Shown here piece after piece: positions 25,833-35,000 of a stretch of DNA of 64,000 nt. A model generated the notes under the pieces. It had not been told where the DNA came from. It searched no databases and saw nothing but the letters and a program-made list of their open reading frames with translations. A program made the position numbers and the translations under genes. The DNA is taken from the NCBI RefSeq assembly GCF_905196875.1, contig NZ_CAJJWO010000022.1, positions 1-64,000 of the forward strand. The letters are read 5' to 3'. Within the stretch, counting starts at the first letter, position 1; each line of letters opens with the position of its first letter. Source of the stretch: an uncultured Parabacteroides sp. Its GTDB lineage: Bacteria; Bacteroidota; Bacteroidia; Bacteroidales; Tannerellaceae.

Positions 25833-27212
25833 TTATTTATCGGTAGGAATATCATATTTCTCTAAGCGACGGTATAAGGCTGCCCGGCTGATACCCAACG
25901 CCGATGCGACATGCGACAGGTTGCCGTTATGCGTTTCAAGTGCCTGCAGGATCGTTTGCCGCTCTATTTCATCCAATGTCATCCCTTCGAAGCTGACAGC
26001 ACCACCTTTGGATACAGGTTGAGTATTTCCCATATTAAGGCACTGACTTTCAAAATCAGCTACGTCTAGTAAGGATTTGCCGGATACCAGCATTGTTCTT
26101 TCCACCAGATTCTTCAGTTCGCGTATATTTCCAGGATAAGGAAGACGCTGCAGAAATACTTTTGCATCGGCCGAAAAGTCCACACGAGGTAAGCCGTTCA
26201 CCTCCGATTGCTTATCGGCAAAATAGCGGGCCAGCAGAGGTATATCGTCTTTCCGTTCCCGCAGGGCAGGCAGATGGATCGTGATCAGGTTGATACGGTA
26301 AAACAAGTCTTCGCGAAAGGTACGGGCCGCTACCATTTCCGGCAGGTTACAGTTCGTTGCACTGACCACACGTATATCGACTTTCCGGGGACGGCTGTCA
26401 CCAAGCACCTCAAAGGTCTGATCCTGTAATACACGCAACAGCTTCACCTGACACGACAACTCCAGGTCACCTATCTCATCCAGGAAGATCGTGCCTTTGT
26501 TAGCCATCTCAAAACGTCCGGTACGGTCGATATAAGCGTCGGTAAAGGCCCCCTTCTTATGTCCGAACATTTCACTTTCAAAAAGGCTTTGGGACAATCC
26601 GCCCAGGTTGACCTTCACAAAAGGCTCCTTCACACGTGGACTGTTTGCATGGATCGCTTCTGCGATCAGTTCCTTTCCGGTTCCGCTTTCGCCGGTGATC
26701 AATACCGAGGCATTGGTCGGAGCTATCCGTGAAACGGTGCCCAGCACATCCATCAGTGCATCGCTCTGTCCGATGATCTTGGTAAAATGGAACTTATTGT
26801 CCGCATCGTTGCGGTTGAGCGGAGCCTTCTCTATTTTCTTCTGCTCGTTCAGTTCGAGAGCCGTACGGATCGACTTAAGCAGCACCAGATTGTTCCAGGG
26901 CTTGGTTATAAAATCGAAAGCGCCGGCCTGCATTCCCTGCACAGCCAGCGAGATGGAACCCCAGGCAGTCATCAGGATGACCGGCACATCGGGTTGAAAT
27001 ATTTTTACCTGTTTCAATAATTGAATTCCTTCTTCTCCCGTCGTAGTCAAGGTAAAGTTCATATCCATCAGGATCAGCTGTGGTGCTTCCCGGCGCACAA
27101 TTGCCAGCGCTTCTTCAGGCCCCGGGACAGCTTCCGGTTCAAAGCCTGCCCGTTTCAATAAAAAGGTAAGCGAAGAACGAACAGCAGCGTCATCATCAAC
27201 AATTAATATCAT
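25833..27212 (-). CDS. Sigma-54-dependent response regulator (NtrC family)
   Basis: 459 residues: receiver domain (1-120) with DDD near the N-terminus, phospho-acceptor Asp50 in LILMDMNF and the conserved Lys in the ITKPW loop. Then comes an AAA+ domain with Walker A GESGTGKE and the sigma-54 contact loop GAFTDA. A Fis-type helix-turn-helix follows at the end (GNLSHVASALGISRAALYRRLEKY). It activates RpoN promoters. The upstream tolC gene has a matching -24/-12 promoter and repeated upstream sites, so autoregulation of the operon is likely. It lies 33 bp after tolC. Confidence 0.95.
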   Translation of the reverse strand: MILIVDDDAAVRSSLTFLLKRAGFEPEAVPGPEEALAIVRREAPQLILMDMNFTLTTTGEEGIQLLKQVKIFQPDVPVILMTAWGSISLAVQGMQAGAFDFITKPWNNLVLLKSIRTALELNEQKKIEKAPLNRNDADNKFHFTKIIGQSDALMDVLGTVSRIAPTNASVLITGESGTGKELIAEAIHANSPRVKEPFVKVNLGGLSQSLFESEMFGHKKGAFTDAYIDRTGRFEMANKGTIFLDEIGDLELSCQVKLLRVLQDQTFEVLGDSRPRKVDIRVVSATNCNLPEMVAARTFREDLFYRINLITIHLPALRERKDDIPLLARYFADKQSEVNGLPRVDFSADAKVFLQRLPYPGNIRELKNLVERTMLVSGKSLLDVADFESQCLNMGNTQPVSKGGAVSFEGMTLDEIERQTILQALETHNGNLSHVASALGISRAALYRRLEKYDIPTDK

Positions 27213-27245
27213 ATAGGTTCCTTTTTAGGTTTGTAAAGATACGAA

Positions 27246-28730
27246 TTATCTTCTTACTATTTCCTCGAAATCGGCATCCAGATTGCGATCGTTGAGGAAG
27301 TCATAGAGGGTAACGCTCCGGACATTGTAGAAATAACTCCAGAAGCCATACAGTTCACGGATATGTTTTTGCTTGGCATCGTCTTTCGATTGTTGAGCGT
27401 CGTTCAGGTCGAGGATGTTGATCTTACCGATCATAAAGGTTTCGATAGATGTCTGGTAACGCTTCTGTGCGATCTCGTCGGCCTCGGCTGCAATTTCGAG
27501 CTGGGCAGCCTGGTTATTAAAGTTTTCCACCAGCAGGAATATATTCTGGTTGAACGTCATCTGGTTCTGACGGTTCTTGGACAGTACCACCTCGCGGTTC
27601 GACTCGGCCACTTTGACTTTTCCTTTCCGTTTACCCCAGTCGAGCAGAGGGATGCTGAAACCGACTTCGACGACCTGGTTATCTCTCAGGGGATTGTAAG
27701 CTCCGGAAAAATCATTATCCTTTCCGGTATACCCCACAGAAGCAAACAGGTTTATATCGCGGCGTTGTCCTTTGGCGGTAGCAACGGCATAATCGGCTTC
27801 CAGTTGTTCGCGCAGGATACGTTTGGCAAACGAGTTATTTTCCTGTGCCTTTCCCAGTACCTCCTGATAGACCAGGCGCATATCGGGTACGGATTCGGGG
27901 ATAACCGGTTCTATCACATCCTCTTCGCTCAATCCGAGGAAAGAACGGAGCTGGAACATATTCGCGTTCAGGTTCGACTGGGCTTCCGTCAGCTTGCCTT
28001 TCGCCTGCAAAGCGGACAGTTTAAGTTGCATCAACTCGCTTTCAGAGATATGACCGATCTTACGTTTGGCGATGGCTATCTCATAGAGTTTATTGGCATT
28101 CTCCAGGTTTTGCTCCGAAGTGAACAGGTTTTCTTTTGCCAGCAGAAGGTTAAAGAAATAAGCGATTGTGGAGATAGTCACCTCTTCCACACTCTCGATA
28201 TAGGCGGCTTTCGCTTCCTGATAACGAACAGGTTCGATACGACGTTTCCACTTCTGGTTGTTCACCCCGAAAATAGGTTGTGTCAGGGTCAACCCAACCG
28301 GGACACTCATATATTCATTAAAAGCACCATGCCCCAGCTGCCGGGAGAAATTAAGAGAAGAGGTCAGCGAGATCTTACCACCTGTCAGCGCAATGTTCTG
28401 ATCGATAGAGATAGCCCCGTTCATGGAGAGGTTATTGTCCTGCACGAACGCATAGGTTCCGTCCGACTGCTGGTAACGGGAATATTGCTTGCTGTAACTG
28501 GGTATCGTTCCTTTGAAATTCATTTCCGGTAACTGGTCTGCCACGTGGGTGCGGTATTCCCAGTAAGATGTCTTTAGCTCGTTGAGGGCAACGGCGGCAT
28601 CCACCGATTGTAGGTGTGCCAGGCCGATAGCCTCTTTCAAGGTCAGTTTCACTATATTCACCTGTCCTTCCGCATGCAAGCCGGATACGGTCAGCAACAA
28701 AGATGCGATAGCTATATATATCTTTTTCAT
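27246..28730 (-). CDS. TolC family outer membrane protein
   Basis: 494 residues with a signal peptide (IAIASLLLTVSGLHA) and two outer-membrane-efflux-protein repeats. These are long coiled helices rich in Gln/Glu/Ala, with the typical LTLTQPIFG in the first half and VGFSIPLLDWGKRKGKV in the second. It forms a trimeric channel-tunnel across the outer membrane. It leads a minus-strand operon with an NtrC-type regulator and its kinase. No periplasmic adaptor or inner membrane pump is encoded next to it, so its partner must be elsewhere, or the protein does not serve classical efflux. Confidence 0.92.
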   Translation of the reverse strand: MKKIYIAIASLLLTVSGLHAEGQVNIVKLTLKEAIGLAHLQSVDAAVALNELKTSYWEYRTHVADQLPEMNFKGTIPSYSKQYSRYQQSDGTYAFVQDNNLSMNGAISIDQNIALTGGKISLTSSLNFSRQLGHGAFNEYMSVPVGLTLTQPIFGVNNQKWKRRIEPVRYQEAKAAYIESVEEVTISTIAYFFNLLLAKENLFTSEQNLENANKLYEIAIAKRKIGHISESELMQLKLSALQAKGKLTEAQSNLNANMFQLRSFLGLSEEDVIEPVIPESVPDMRLVYQEVLGKAQENNSFAKRILREQLEADYAVATAKGQRRDINLFASVGYTGKDNDFSGAYNPLRDNQVVEVGFSIPLLDWGKRKGKVKVAESNREVVLSKNRQNQMTFNQNIFLLVENFNNQAAQLEIAAEADEIAQKRYQTSIETFMIGKINILDLNDAQQSKDDAKQKHIRELYGFWSYFYNVRSVTLYDFLNDRNLDADFEEIVRR

Positions 28731-28757
28731 TGTAATAAATGTTTTGCCATTCCACAG

Positions 28758-28772
28758 GCAAAAGCTATGCCA
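28758..28772 (-). promoter_or_regulatory. Sigma-54 (RpoN) promoter of the tolC operon
   Basis: The minus strand reads TGGCATAGCTTTTGC. The invariant GG (-24) and GC (-12) are separated by exactly 10 nt, and the flanks match TGGCAC-N5-TTGC closely. The predicted start near 28746 gives a leader of about 16 nt to the tolC ATG at 28730. The operon encodes its own sigma-54 activator. Confidence 0.85.
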
Positions 28773-28817
28773 AAAACATATACAACTGATTTACTGAATT
28801 ATAACCGCTATCGCTAG

Positions 28818-28884
28818 TGTCCGATAATGAACAGTGTGTCCGATATCGTTTCTTTTCCTTTCGTATATCCAAATATATCGGATA
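28818..28884. promoter_or_regulatory. Candidate upstream activator sites for the NtrC-type regulator
   Basis: TGTCCGATA occurs twice in direct orientation (28818-28826, 28837-28845). Its near-inverse TATCGGATA lies at 28876-28884. They are 45-125 bp upstream of the sigma-54 promoter, a normal position for enhancer-binding protein sites. Confidence 0.6.
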
Positions 28885-28923
28885 TATTCTGCTGCGATTG
28901 ATCCGTATAAAACACAGATTTAT

Positions 28924-28931
28924 TACCTTTG
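28924..28931 (+). promoter_or_regulatory. Bacteroidota -7 element for the M28 peptidase
   Basis: TACCTTTG lies about 45 nt upstream of ATG 28983 once the start site is allowed for. An in-frame TTG at 28929 lies inside it and is rejected as the start. Confidence 0.6.
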
Positions 28932-28982
28932 GTGGTCTTAGAAAACAACTTACACTTATGTGAAACCATAACAAAGATAGAA

Positions 28983-30482
28983 ATGAAAAGCTTATTGGTA
29001 TTTTTGATGATCGGCGTATCATCCGTAATGGCCCAGAATGAGAAGATCGACCTGGCTGTCGCCCAAAAGATCAAGCAGGAAGAACAACTGAATTCCGACA
29101 TAGAGCGGTTATCTTACCGCTTGCTGGACTATGCCGGTCCCCGCCTGACAGGGTCTGACGGGATGGAGAGAGGTTATAAAGTAGCCAAAGAAATGATGGA
29201 AGAGTACAACCTGTCTAATCCCCGCATCGAGTTTGCCCGTGACTGGCCGCGTGGCGGATGGGATATCGAAAAGGCTTACGCCGCAATGACGTTACCTTAT
29301 TATATACCCATCTTTCCGGCTCCGGTAGCCTGGACGAACGGCACAAACGGACCGGTAAAAGGAAATGTCGTACTGATCACTGCCGCAAACAACGAAGAAC
29401 TGCAGGCATTGAAAGGGACACTGAAAGGAAAGATCGTACTAATGCCGTCCGTTACGGATTATAAAATCAGTTTCGAACCTATGGCCCGTCGGCATACGGA
29501 AGAGTCTTTAAAGCAAACGGCTGAATATCCGATCACTAAAGTACAGCCCCGTCGCCGCAGACCCGCTCCGGCTATCGAAGGGAGCGAATTGTCTTATGCC
29601 GAAATATTGAATTTTGTACACCGGGAGAACCCGGCAGTCATTATCCATGAATCGGGGAATTACAGTGTTCCGGGATTAAACTTCCATAAGCTGGAAGAAG
29701 CCGGCCCCGTTCCTTGCGAACTGAATATTGCCTGCGAAAACCACGGCTTGATGGAACGCCTGATCAGGAACGGTGAAAAGGTAGAGATGGAAGTCGATAT
29801 CGCCGTTAAATTCGAATCGGATCGCAAGATATATAACGTCATAGCCGAGATACCCGGCACCGACCCCAAACTGAAAGACGAACTGGTCATTATCGGCGGT
29901 CATCTGGACTGTTATCACATGAGTCCGGGGGCCGGTGACGATGGTGCCGGATTTATTGCCATGCTGGAAGCCATGCGTATACTGAAGGCTATCGGCGTAC
30001 AACCGAGACGCACGATCCGTGTCGCTTTCTGGGGCGGTGAAGAAGTGGGCCTGCATGGTTCAAGCGGTTATGTGGAGCAGTTCGTACAAGATCCGGTCAC
30101 TCTTGAAAAGAAAAAAGAATACAATAAAATATCCGCCTATTTCAATTCAGACTACGGACCCGGAAAATTCAGAGGTATCTTTACACAAGATAACTTACAG
30201 GCTTATCCAATCTTTACCGACTGGATGCAACCATTTCTGGATACTGGTTTCACCACTGTTTCCAACCGGAGTGTGGGCAGCACCGACCATGTTCCTTTCG
30301 ACAACGCAGGTATTCCGGCTTTCCAGTTTATACAAGACCCTATGGAATGGGGACGACACTCACACCGCACACAGGATTTTGCCGATCGCCTGGTACTAGA
30401 CGATATACGACACAATGCTGTGATCGTAGCCTGGTTTGTGTATAATGCCGCAATGCGGGATGAAATGATGCCTAGGAAATAG
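28983..30482 (+). CDS. Secreted M28 family zinc aminopeptidase
   Basis: 499 residues from ATG 28983, with signal peptide MKSLLVFLMIGVSSVMAQ. There is a protease-associated insert in the first half. The M28 metal site follows: GGHLDCYHMSPGAGDDGAG supplies His307 and Asp319, and WGGEEVGLHGS supplies Glu353 (general base) and Glu354 (ligand). STDHVPFDNAGIPAFQF near the end supplies the last His. Usual activity is removal of N-terminal amino acids, or carboxypeptidase Q-like dipeptide cleavage, in the periplasm. It is divergent from the tolC operon with a 250-bp shared control region, and no partner gene follows. Confidence 0.92.
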   Translation: MKSLLVFLMIGVSSVMAQNEKIDLAVAQKIKQEEQLNSDIERLSYRLLDYAGPRLTGSDGMERGYKVAKEMMEEYNLSNPRIEFARDWPRGGWDIEKAYAAMTLPYYIPIFPAPVAWTNGTNGPVKGNVVLITAANNEELQALKGTLKGKIVLMPSVTDYKISFEPMARRHTEESLKQTAEYPITKVQPRRRRPAPAIEGSELSYAEILNFVHRENPAVIIHESGNYSVPGLNFHKLEEAGPVPCELNIACENHGLMERLIRNGEKVEMEVDIAVKFESDRKIYNVIAEIPGTDPKLKDELVIIGGHLDCYHMSPGAGDDGAGFIAMLEAMRILKAIGVQPRRTIRVAFWGGEEVGLHGSSGYVEQFVQDPVTLEKKKEYNKISAYFNSDYGPGKFRGIFTQDNLQAYPIFTDWMQPFLDTGFTTVSNRSVGSTDHVPFDNAGIPAFQFIQDPMEWGRHSHRTQDFADRLVLDDIRHNAVIVAWFVYNAAMRDEMMPRK

Positions 30483-30491
30483 GATAGCGCA

Positions 30492-30894
30492 ATTATTGTC
30501 AATAATGAGCCAATTTGCTAATGTGCCAATATGCCAATGGAGATAGCAATAGGTTCTATTATTTTCAGATGTGAGTGTTTCACATATTGACAAAAATGAA
30601 ATATTTCTAAAGGAAAGAGTTAACAAGTAACAGTCAGCCATTATGATCAAACTAGTATTAATTGGATAATCAGAAATAGTCTCTCAACAAGGCAACGCCT
30701 TGTTAAAGACAATCTTCGATTGTTCAAGACCTTCTATGTTTGGCAGAAAAACCTAGCTGTTACCAGATATTTATCAACTGAAAAACATCCATCTTCATTA
30801 ATCACTTTTCAGACCAATATTTCTGATATACAGCAACATACACTGAAGTTCTGTTCGGGGAATATATTTCCTTCAGATACGGAACTTCAGTGTA
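30492..30894. other. Cluster of five hairpin-forming inverted repeats in a gene-poor tract
   Basis: The 830-bp gap after the peptidase has no credible gene in its first 460 bp but several inverted repeats. They are ATTATTG-T-CAATAAT (30492-30506), ATGTGA/TCACAT (30569-30585), AACAAGGC-AAC-GCCTTGTT (30686-30704) and CAATC-TTC-GATTG (30710-30722). The largest is a 13-bp perfect pair, TACACTGAAGTTC with GAACTTCAGTGTA (30839-30851, 30882-30894). The first may terminate the peptidase transcript. The rest could belong to a non-coding RNA or a mobile-element remnant; I recognise no known RNA family. Confidence 0.55.
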
Positions 30895-30955
30895 AAGTAT
30901 TAAGGTATAGCACCTTTCGTCTTAAAAGTGATTTATGAAGATAGAGCAAAAAATA

Positions 30956-31043
30956 TACCCTACTTAGTAATTGAACATACCCTTTAGGGAAGAAAAGCTT
31001 ACCCTATAGAGTGAATGATCCAGCCCTATAGTGTAACAATTCC
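30956..31043. repeat. Degenerate 22-nt direct repeats, series A
   Basis: Four units begin at 30956, 30978, 31000 and 31022, exactly 22 nt each. The first half is conserved (TACCCTATAG; the last unit starts AGCCC) and the second half is variable. Two more degenerate 22-nt blocks (31044, 31066) bridge almost in phase to series B. Confidence 0.8.
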
Positions 31044-31085
31044 TGCTTAACTATACCATCGGCTTGTCTTAGGCTAGCTAGCTCC

Positions 31086-31238
31086 CGGAGCTATTCCCTG
31101 TGGCTGCCGGAGCTATTTCAAATGAGTGCCGAGCCATTTTATTTAGCTACCTAGCTATTTCCGAAAACCTGCCGACCTATTAGCTAAAAGCTGCCGGGCT
31201 TTTCTTAATAATATGCCGGACACTATCTGACAGAAGCT
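31086..31238. repeat. Degenerate 22-nt direct repeats, series B
   Basis: Seven units begin at 31086, 31108, 31130 (21 nt), 31151, 31173, 31195 and 31217. The consensus is CGRGCTATT, ten variable bases, then TGC. The motif is unrelated to series A although the period is the same and the two series nearly share phase. No frame is open across it and the units are not identical, so this is not a simple recent tandem duplication. Confidence 0.8.
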
Positions 31239-31241
31239 ATC

Positions 31242-31256
31242 CTGTTTTCAAAACAG
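31242..31256. promoter_or_regulatory. Candidate operator: perfect palindrome before DUF2867 gene
   Basis: CTGTTTTCAAAACAG, 7-bp arms around one central base. It ends one base before the -33 element of the following promoter, a position suited to repressor or activator binding. Confidence 0.5.
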
Positions 31257-31286
31257 TTGAGTTATCCCAGAAATAAACTATATTTG
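31257..31286 (+). promoter_or_regulatory. Bacteroidota promoter for the DUF2867 gene
   Basis: TTG (31257-31259), a 19-bp spacer, then TATATTTG (31279-31286). The expected leader is about 23 nt. Confidence 0.7.
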
Positions 31287-31315
31287 TATCTATTTAATTC
31301 ATAAACAAATACATC

Positions 31316-31840
31316 ATGAAAGTCAAAAATTCGACAATCCCTGCGGACAGCCTGATAAACAAATACCTCCCGGCAAACTATTCGGATGCATTTGAATGTG
31401 AAATAACCACGAAGAAAAAGATCACTGCGGATGATATTCTGATCTCACTCTGGACGGATATGCCGGATTGGATTAACAAACTCTTTAAACTGCGCAATTT
31501 ATTGGTAAAACCATTCGGCCTCCAAGCCGGAGAAAAGGAAAAGCCGGACATTGAAAGATGTATCCGGACAGGAGAAAAGACTCCTTTAGCCAACATCACC
31601 GACAAATCACCCAACGAAACCATTATGCAGTTGGACGACAAACACCTCTGCGCTTATCTATCCATTCACCTCGAAGAACTCGGAGATAACCGCAAAAAGA
31701 TCAGATGTATCACCGTCGTACATTTTCATTACTGGCTGGGATATGCCTACTTCTATGCGATAGCTCCTTTCCATTATCTGGTAGTAAGAGGGATGTTGAA
31801 ACACATCCTGCGACCGGAGGTTATAAAAACAAATAAATAG
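31316..31840 (+). CDS. DUF2867 domain-containing protein
   Basis: 174 residues, no signal peptide. The segment order (WTDMPDWINKLFKLRNLLVKPFGLQ, then a beta-rich part with LDDKHLCAYLSIHLEEL, then a C-terminal hydrophobic helix NWHYWLGYAYFYAIAPFHYLVVRGML-like end) matches my memory of the DUF2867 family, whose members may resemble START/SRPBCC-like lipid or ligand binders. Function is unknown. It stands alone with its own promoter and a palindromic candidate operator. The next gene is 190 bp away in the same direction; that gap holds only a weak hairpin (AAGGG/CCCTT, 31959-31974). Confidence 0.75.
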   Translation: MKVKNSTIPADSLINKYLPANYSDAFECEITTKKKITADDILISLWTDMPDWINKLFKLRNLLVKPFGLQAGEKEKPDIERCIRTGEKTPLANITDKSPNETIMQLDDKHLCAYLSIHLEELGDNRKKIRCITVVHFHYWLGYAYFYAIAPFHYLVVRGMLKHILRPEVIKTNK

Positions 31841-32042
31841 CAGATTTACAGCTTCTCTGATTGAAATTTGAAAGCTTTTGACCGATAACTGTAACTCGGC
31901 CAATATGAATTTATGTTCCTTTGCCTACAAAAAAACAGTTAAAATGATGCACTCATTTAAGGGATACAGCCCTTTTCTGAATCACATTATTAAGATTGCT
32001 CCTGTCAACGGTAAGGACAATAAATAAAAAATGCTATATATC

Positions 32043-35000
32043 ATGAGAAATGTATCTTTATTATGTGTCTTGTTTTCGTGGCTGCTCTCTGCTTGCAGCG
32101 GACCTTCAAACTATTTTGAACCCGAAAAACAAAATGCGCTTCGTGCACCTTCCTTTCCTCTGGTAACGATCGATCCGTATACCAGCGTCTGGTCGTTTAC
32201 CGACAAACTGAATGAGGATGCAACCCGTCATTGGACAGGTAAAAAAGCTCCGTTACTCGGTGTTGTCCGCGTAGACGGTCAATCTTACCGTTTTATGGGA
32301 GTAGAAGACCTTCCGCTGAAAGTAATTATTCCCACTGCTGCCAAAGAAAAATGGGAAGCCGCCTATACGGAAAAAGAACCGGCAGCCAACTGGGTAAAAC
32401 CGGACTTCAACGATGCTGCATGGACCAAAGGACAAGCTGCTTTCGGTACTCCTGACATGCCCGACCTGTCCACCCCCTGGAACAGCAAAGACATCTGGGT
32501 AAGAAGAACATTCGATCTCTCGGATGATTACACTGCACAATCCGTATATCTCGAATATTCTCACGACGATATCTTTGAATTATATATTAACGGCATACAA
32601 GTAATCTCGACAGGCTATGTATGGAAAAACAATGTATTATCCGAACTTCCCGCCGAAGTAAAGGCAACATTGAAACCCGGCAAAAATGTAATTGCCGCTC
32701 ATTGCCATAACAAAACCGGAGGAGGATACGTAGACTTCGGTCTGTTCACCAAAGAAGAAAACAAAACGTTCTTCAATGAAGCTGCCACCCAGAAGTCGGT
32801 CAACGTACTGCCTACACAGACTTTCTATACCTTCGAATGCGGCCCGGTCGAACTGGACGTTATTTTCACTTCCCCTCTATTAATGGATGATCTGGACCTG
32901 ATGACACGTCCGGTCAATTATATCTCTTACCAGGCTAAATCGTTGGATGGCCGGAAACATGACGTACAAATTTATATGGAGGCTACTCCTCAGCTGGCCG
33001 TTAACACTGATAACCAGTCGGTATCTTTCGACCGGAATGAGAAAAACAATATCACCTATCTGAAAACAGGAACAATCGAACAGCCTGTACTGGGTCGTAA
33101 AGGGGATGACGTACGTATCGACTGGGGATATTTCTACCTGGCAGCCGGCACAGATGCTAACACAACCATGACAATGGGACAGTATCATGCAACCAAACAA
33201 GACTTTGCCGCTAACGGAAAACTGCCTGTTAACACAACTGCAGAAGGACTTTCATCCGACATGCAGAATGAGATGAGCGTATTGGCCTACTGCCACGACC
33301 TGGGAGCCGTATCCTCTCCCGTCAGCAATTACCTGATGATCGGATATGACGACCTGTATGCTATCCAATATTTCAACGACAACCGCATGGCCTATTGGAA
33401 ACACAACGGTCAGAAAAATATCGAGCAGGCGTTTGAAGAAGCAAACAACGATTATGCTTCGATTATGAAACGTTGCCGTCAGTTCGATACACAGATGATG
33501 AACGATGCAGAGAAAGCCGGCGGTAAGGAATACGCCGAACTTTGTGCCATTTCCTATCGTCAATCCATTGCTGCCCATAAACTGGTAGAAGACAAAGAAG
33601 GCAATCTGTTGTTCCTTTCTAAAGAGAACTTCAGCAACGGTTCTATCGGTACAGTCGATATTACCTATCCTTCGTCACCTTTGTTCCTGATATACAATCC
33701 TGAATTACTGAAAGGAATGATGACGCCTATTTTCTATTACAGTGAAAGTGGCAAGTGGAACAAACCGTTTGCAGCCCACGATGTAGGTACTTATCCGTTG
33801 GCTAACGGACAAACTTACGGTGGCGACATGCCGGTGGAAGAAAGCGGCAACATGCTGATCCTAACAACAGCGATCGCCCTTCGTGAAGGAAATGCCGAAT
33901 TTGCCAAGAAACACTGGGAGACATTGACAACCTGGGCGAACTATCTGCTTAAAGAAGGCCTCGATCCTGAGAACCAGCTTTGTACGGACGACTTTGCCGG
34001 ACACTTTGCACACAATGCAAACCTTTCCATCAAAGCGATCATGGGTATAGCCGGATACGGTAAACTGGCCGATATGCTGGGCGATAAGGTTACTGCCGAA
34101 AAATATATTTCCGCCGCTAAAGAGATGGCGATGAAATGGGCTGCCATGGCAAATGCCGGCGATCACTATCGCCTGACCTTCGACCAACCGGCTACCTGGA
34201 GCCAGAAATATAACCTGATATGGGACAAACTGTTCGGAATGGGTATCTTCCCGCAGGAAATCGCCGGTAAAGAGATGGCTTACTACCTGACCCAACAGAA
34301 CACGTACGGTCTGCCGCTCGACAGCCGTAAGACCTATACGAAAGCAGACTGGATCCTCTGGACAGCTTGCCTGACAGACAATATGAACGATTTTACCCAA
34401 TTGGTATCACCCGTTTATAAATATGCAAACGAAACCAATACCCGCATGCCGTTAAGCGACTGGTATGAAACGACAAACGCAAATTCAGTCGGTTTCCGTG
34501 CCCGTTCGGTTGTAGGCGGTTTGTTTATGAAGATGCTTGAAAAACAAATGTATAAGGGAGCCCCAGCGGTGGCTCCTTCTTTGACCGATGCACCTGCAAT
34601 GCAAAAAAGTGAACTATTTATGGAATTACCGGACAATTGCCCGACCCCCGACGGTATGGCGACTGCTCCGAACGGTGATCTGATCCTGGCTTGCCCGAAC
34701 TTCGCCGATTTGTCGAAGCCGGCTTGCCTGATGCGTATCACAAAAGATGGGAAGATTGATAAATGGTTAGATGTACCGGTATTACCGGAAACGGGCTGGG
34801 CCGCTCCGATGGGAATCACATTCGACGACGAGGGTAATTTATTTATCTGTGATAACCAGGGATGGAGCGGTGCCCCCAAAGCCCAAAACAAAGGAAGGTT
34901 GTTGTGTTTAAAGCTGAAAGATGGCAGGTTAGACGAAACCATTGTGGTTGCTTCAGGAATGGAGCACCCCAATGGGGTTCGTTTTCGCGATGGGAAGCTG

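Noticed and set aside
27363..28532. 389-codon open frame antisense to tolC
   Set aside because: It mirrors the tolC coding sequence, has no signal, domain or promoter, and its composition is that of a reverse-frame shadow.
30720..30938. 72-codon frame in the peptidase-DUF2867 gap
   Set aside because: No ribosome binding site or family resemblance, and it runs through a large inverted repeat.
30956..31238. CRISPR array
   Set aside because: Units are 22 nt with no identical repeats, no 30-nt-class spacers, no leader and no cas genes. The repeat halves are degenerate.
30482..31315. Insertion sequence or transposon remnant
   Set aside because: No transposase fragment, terminal inverted repeats or target duplication could be seen; the inverted repeats are internal and mutually unrelated.
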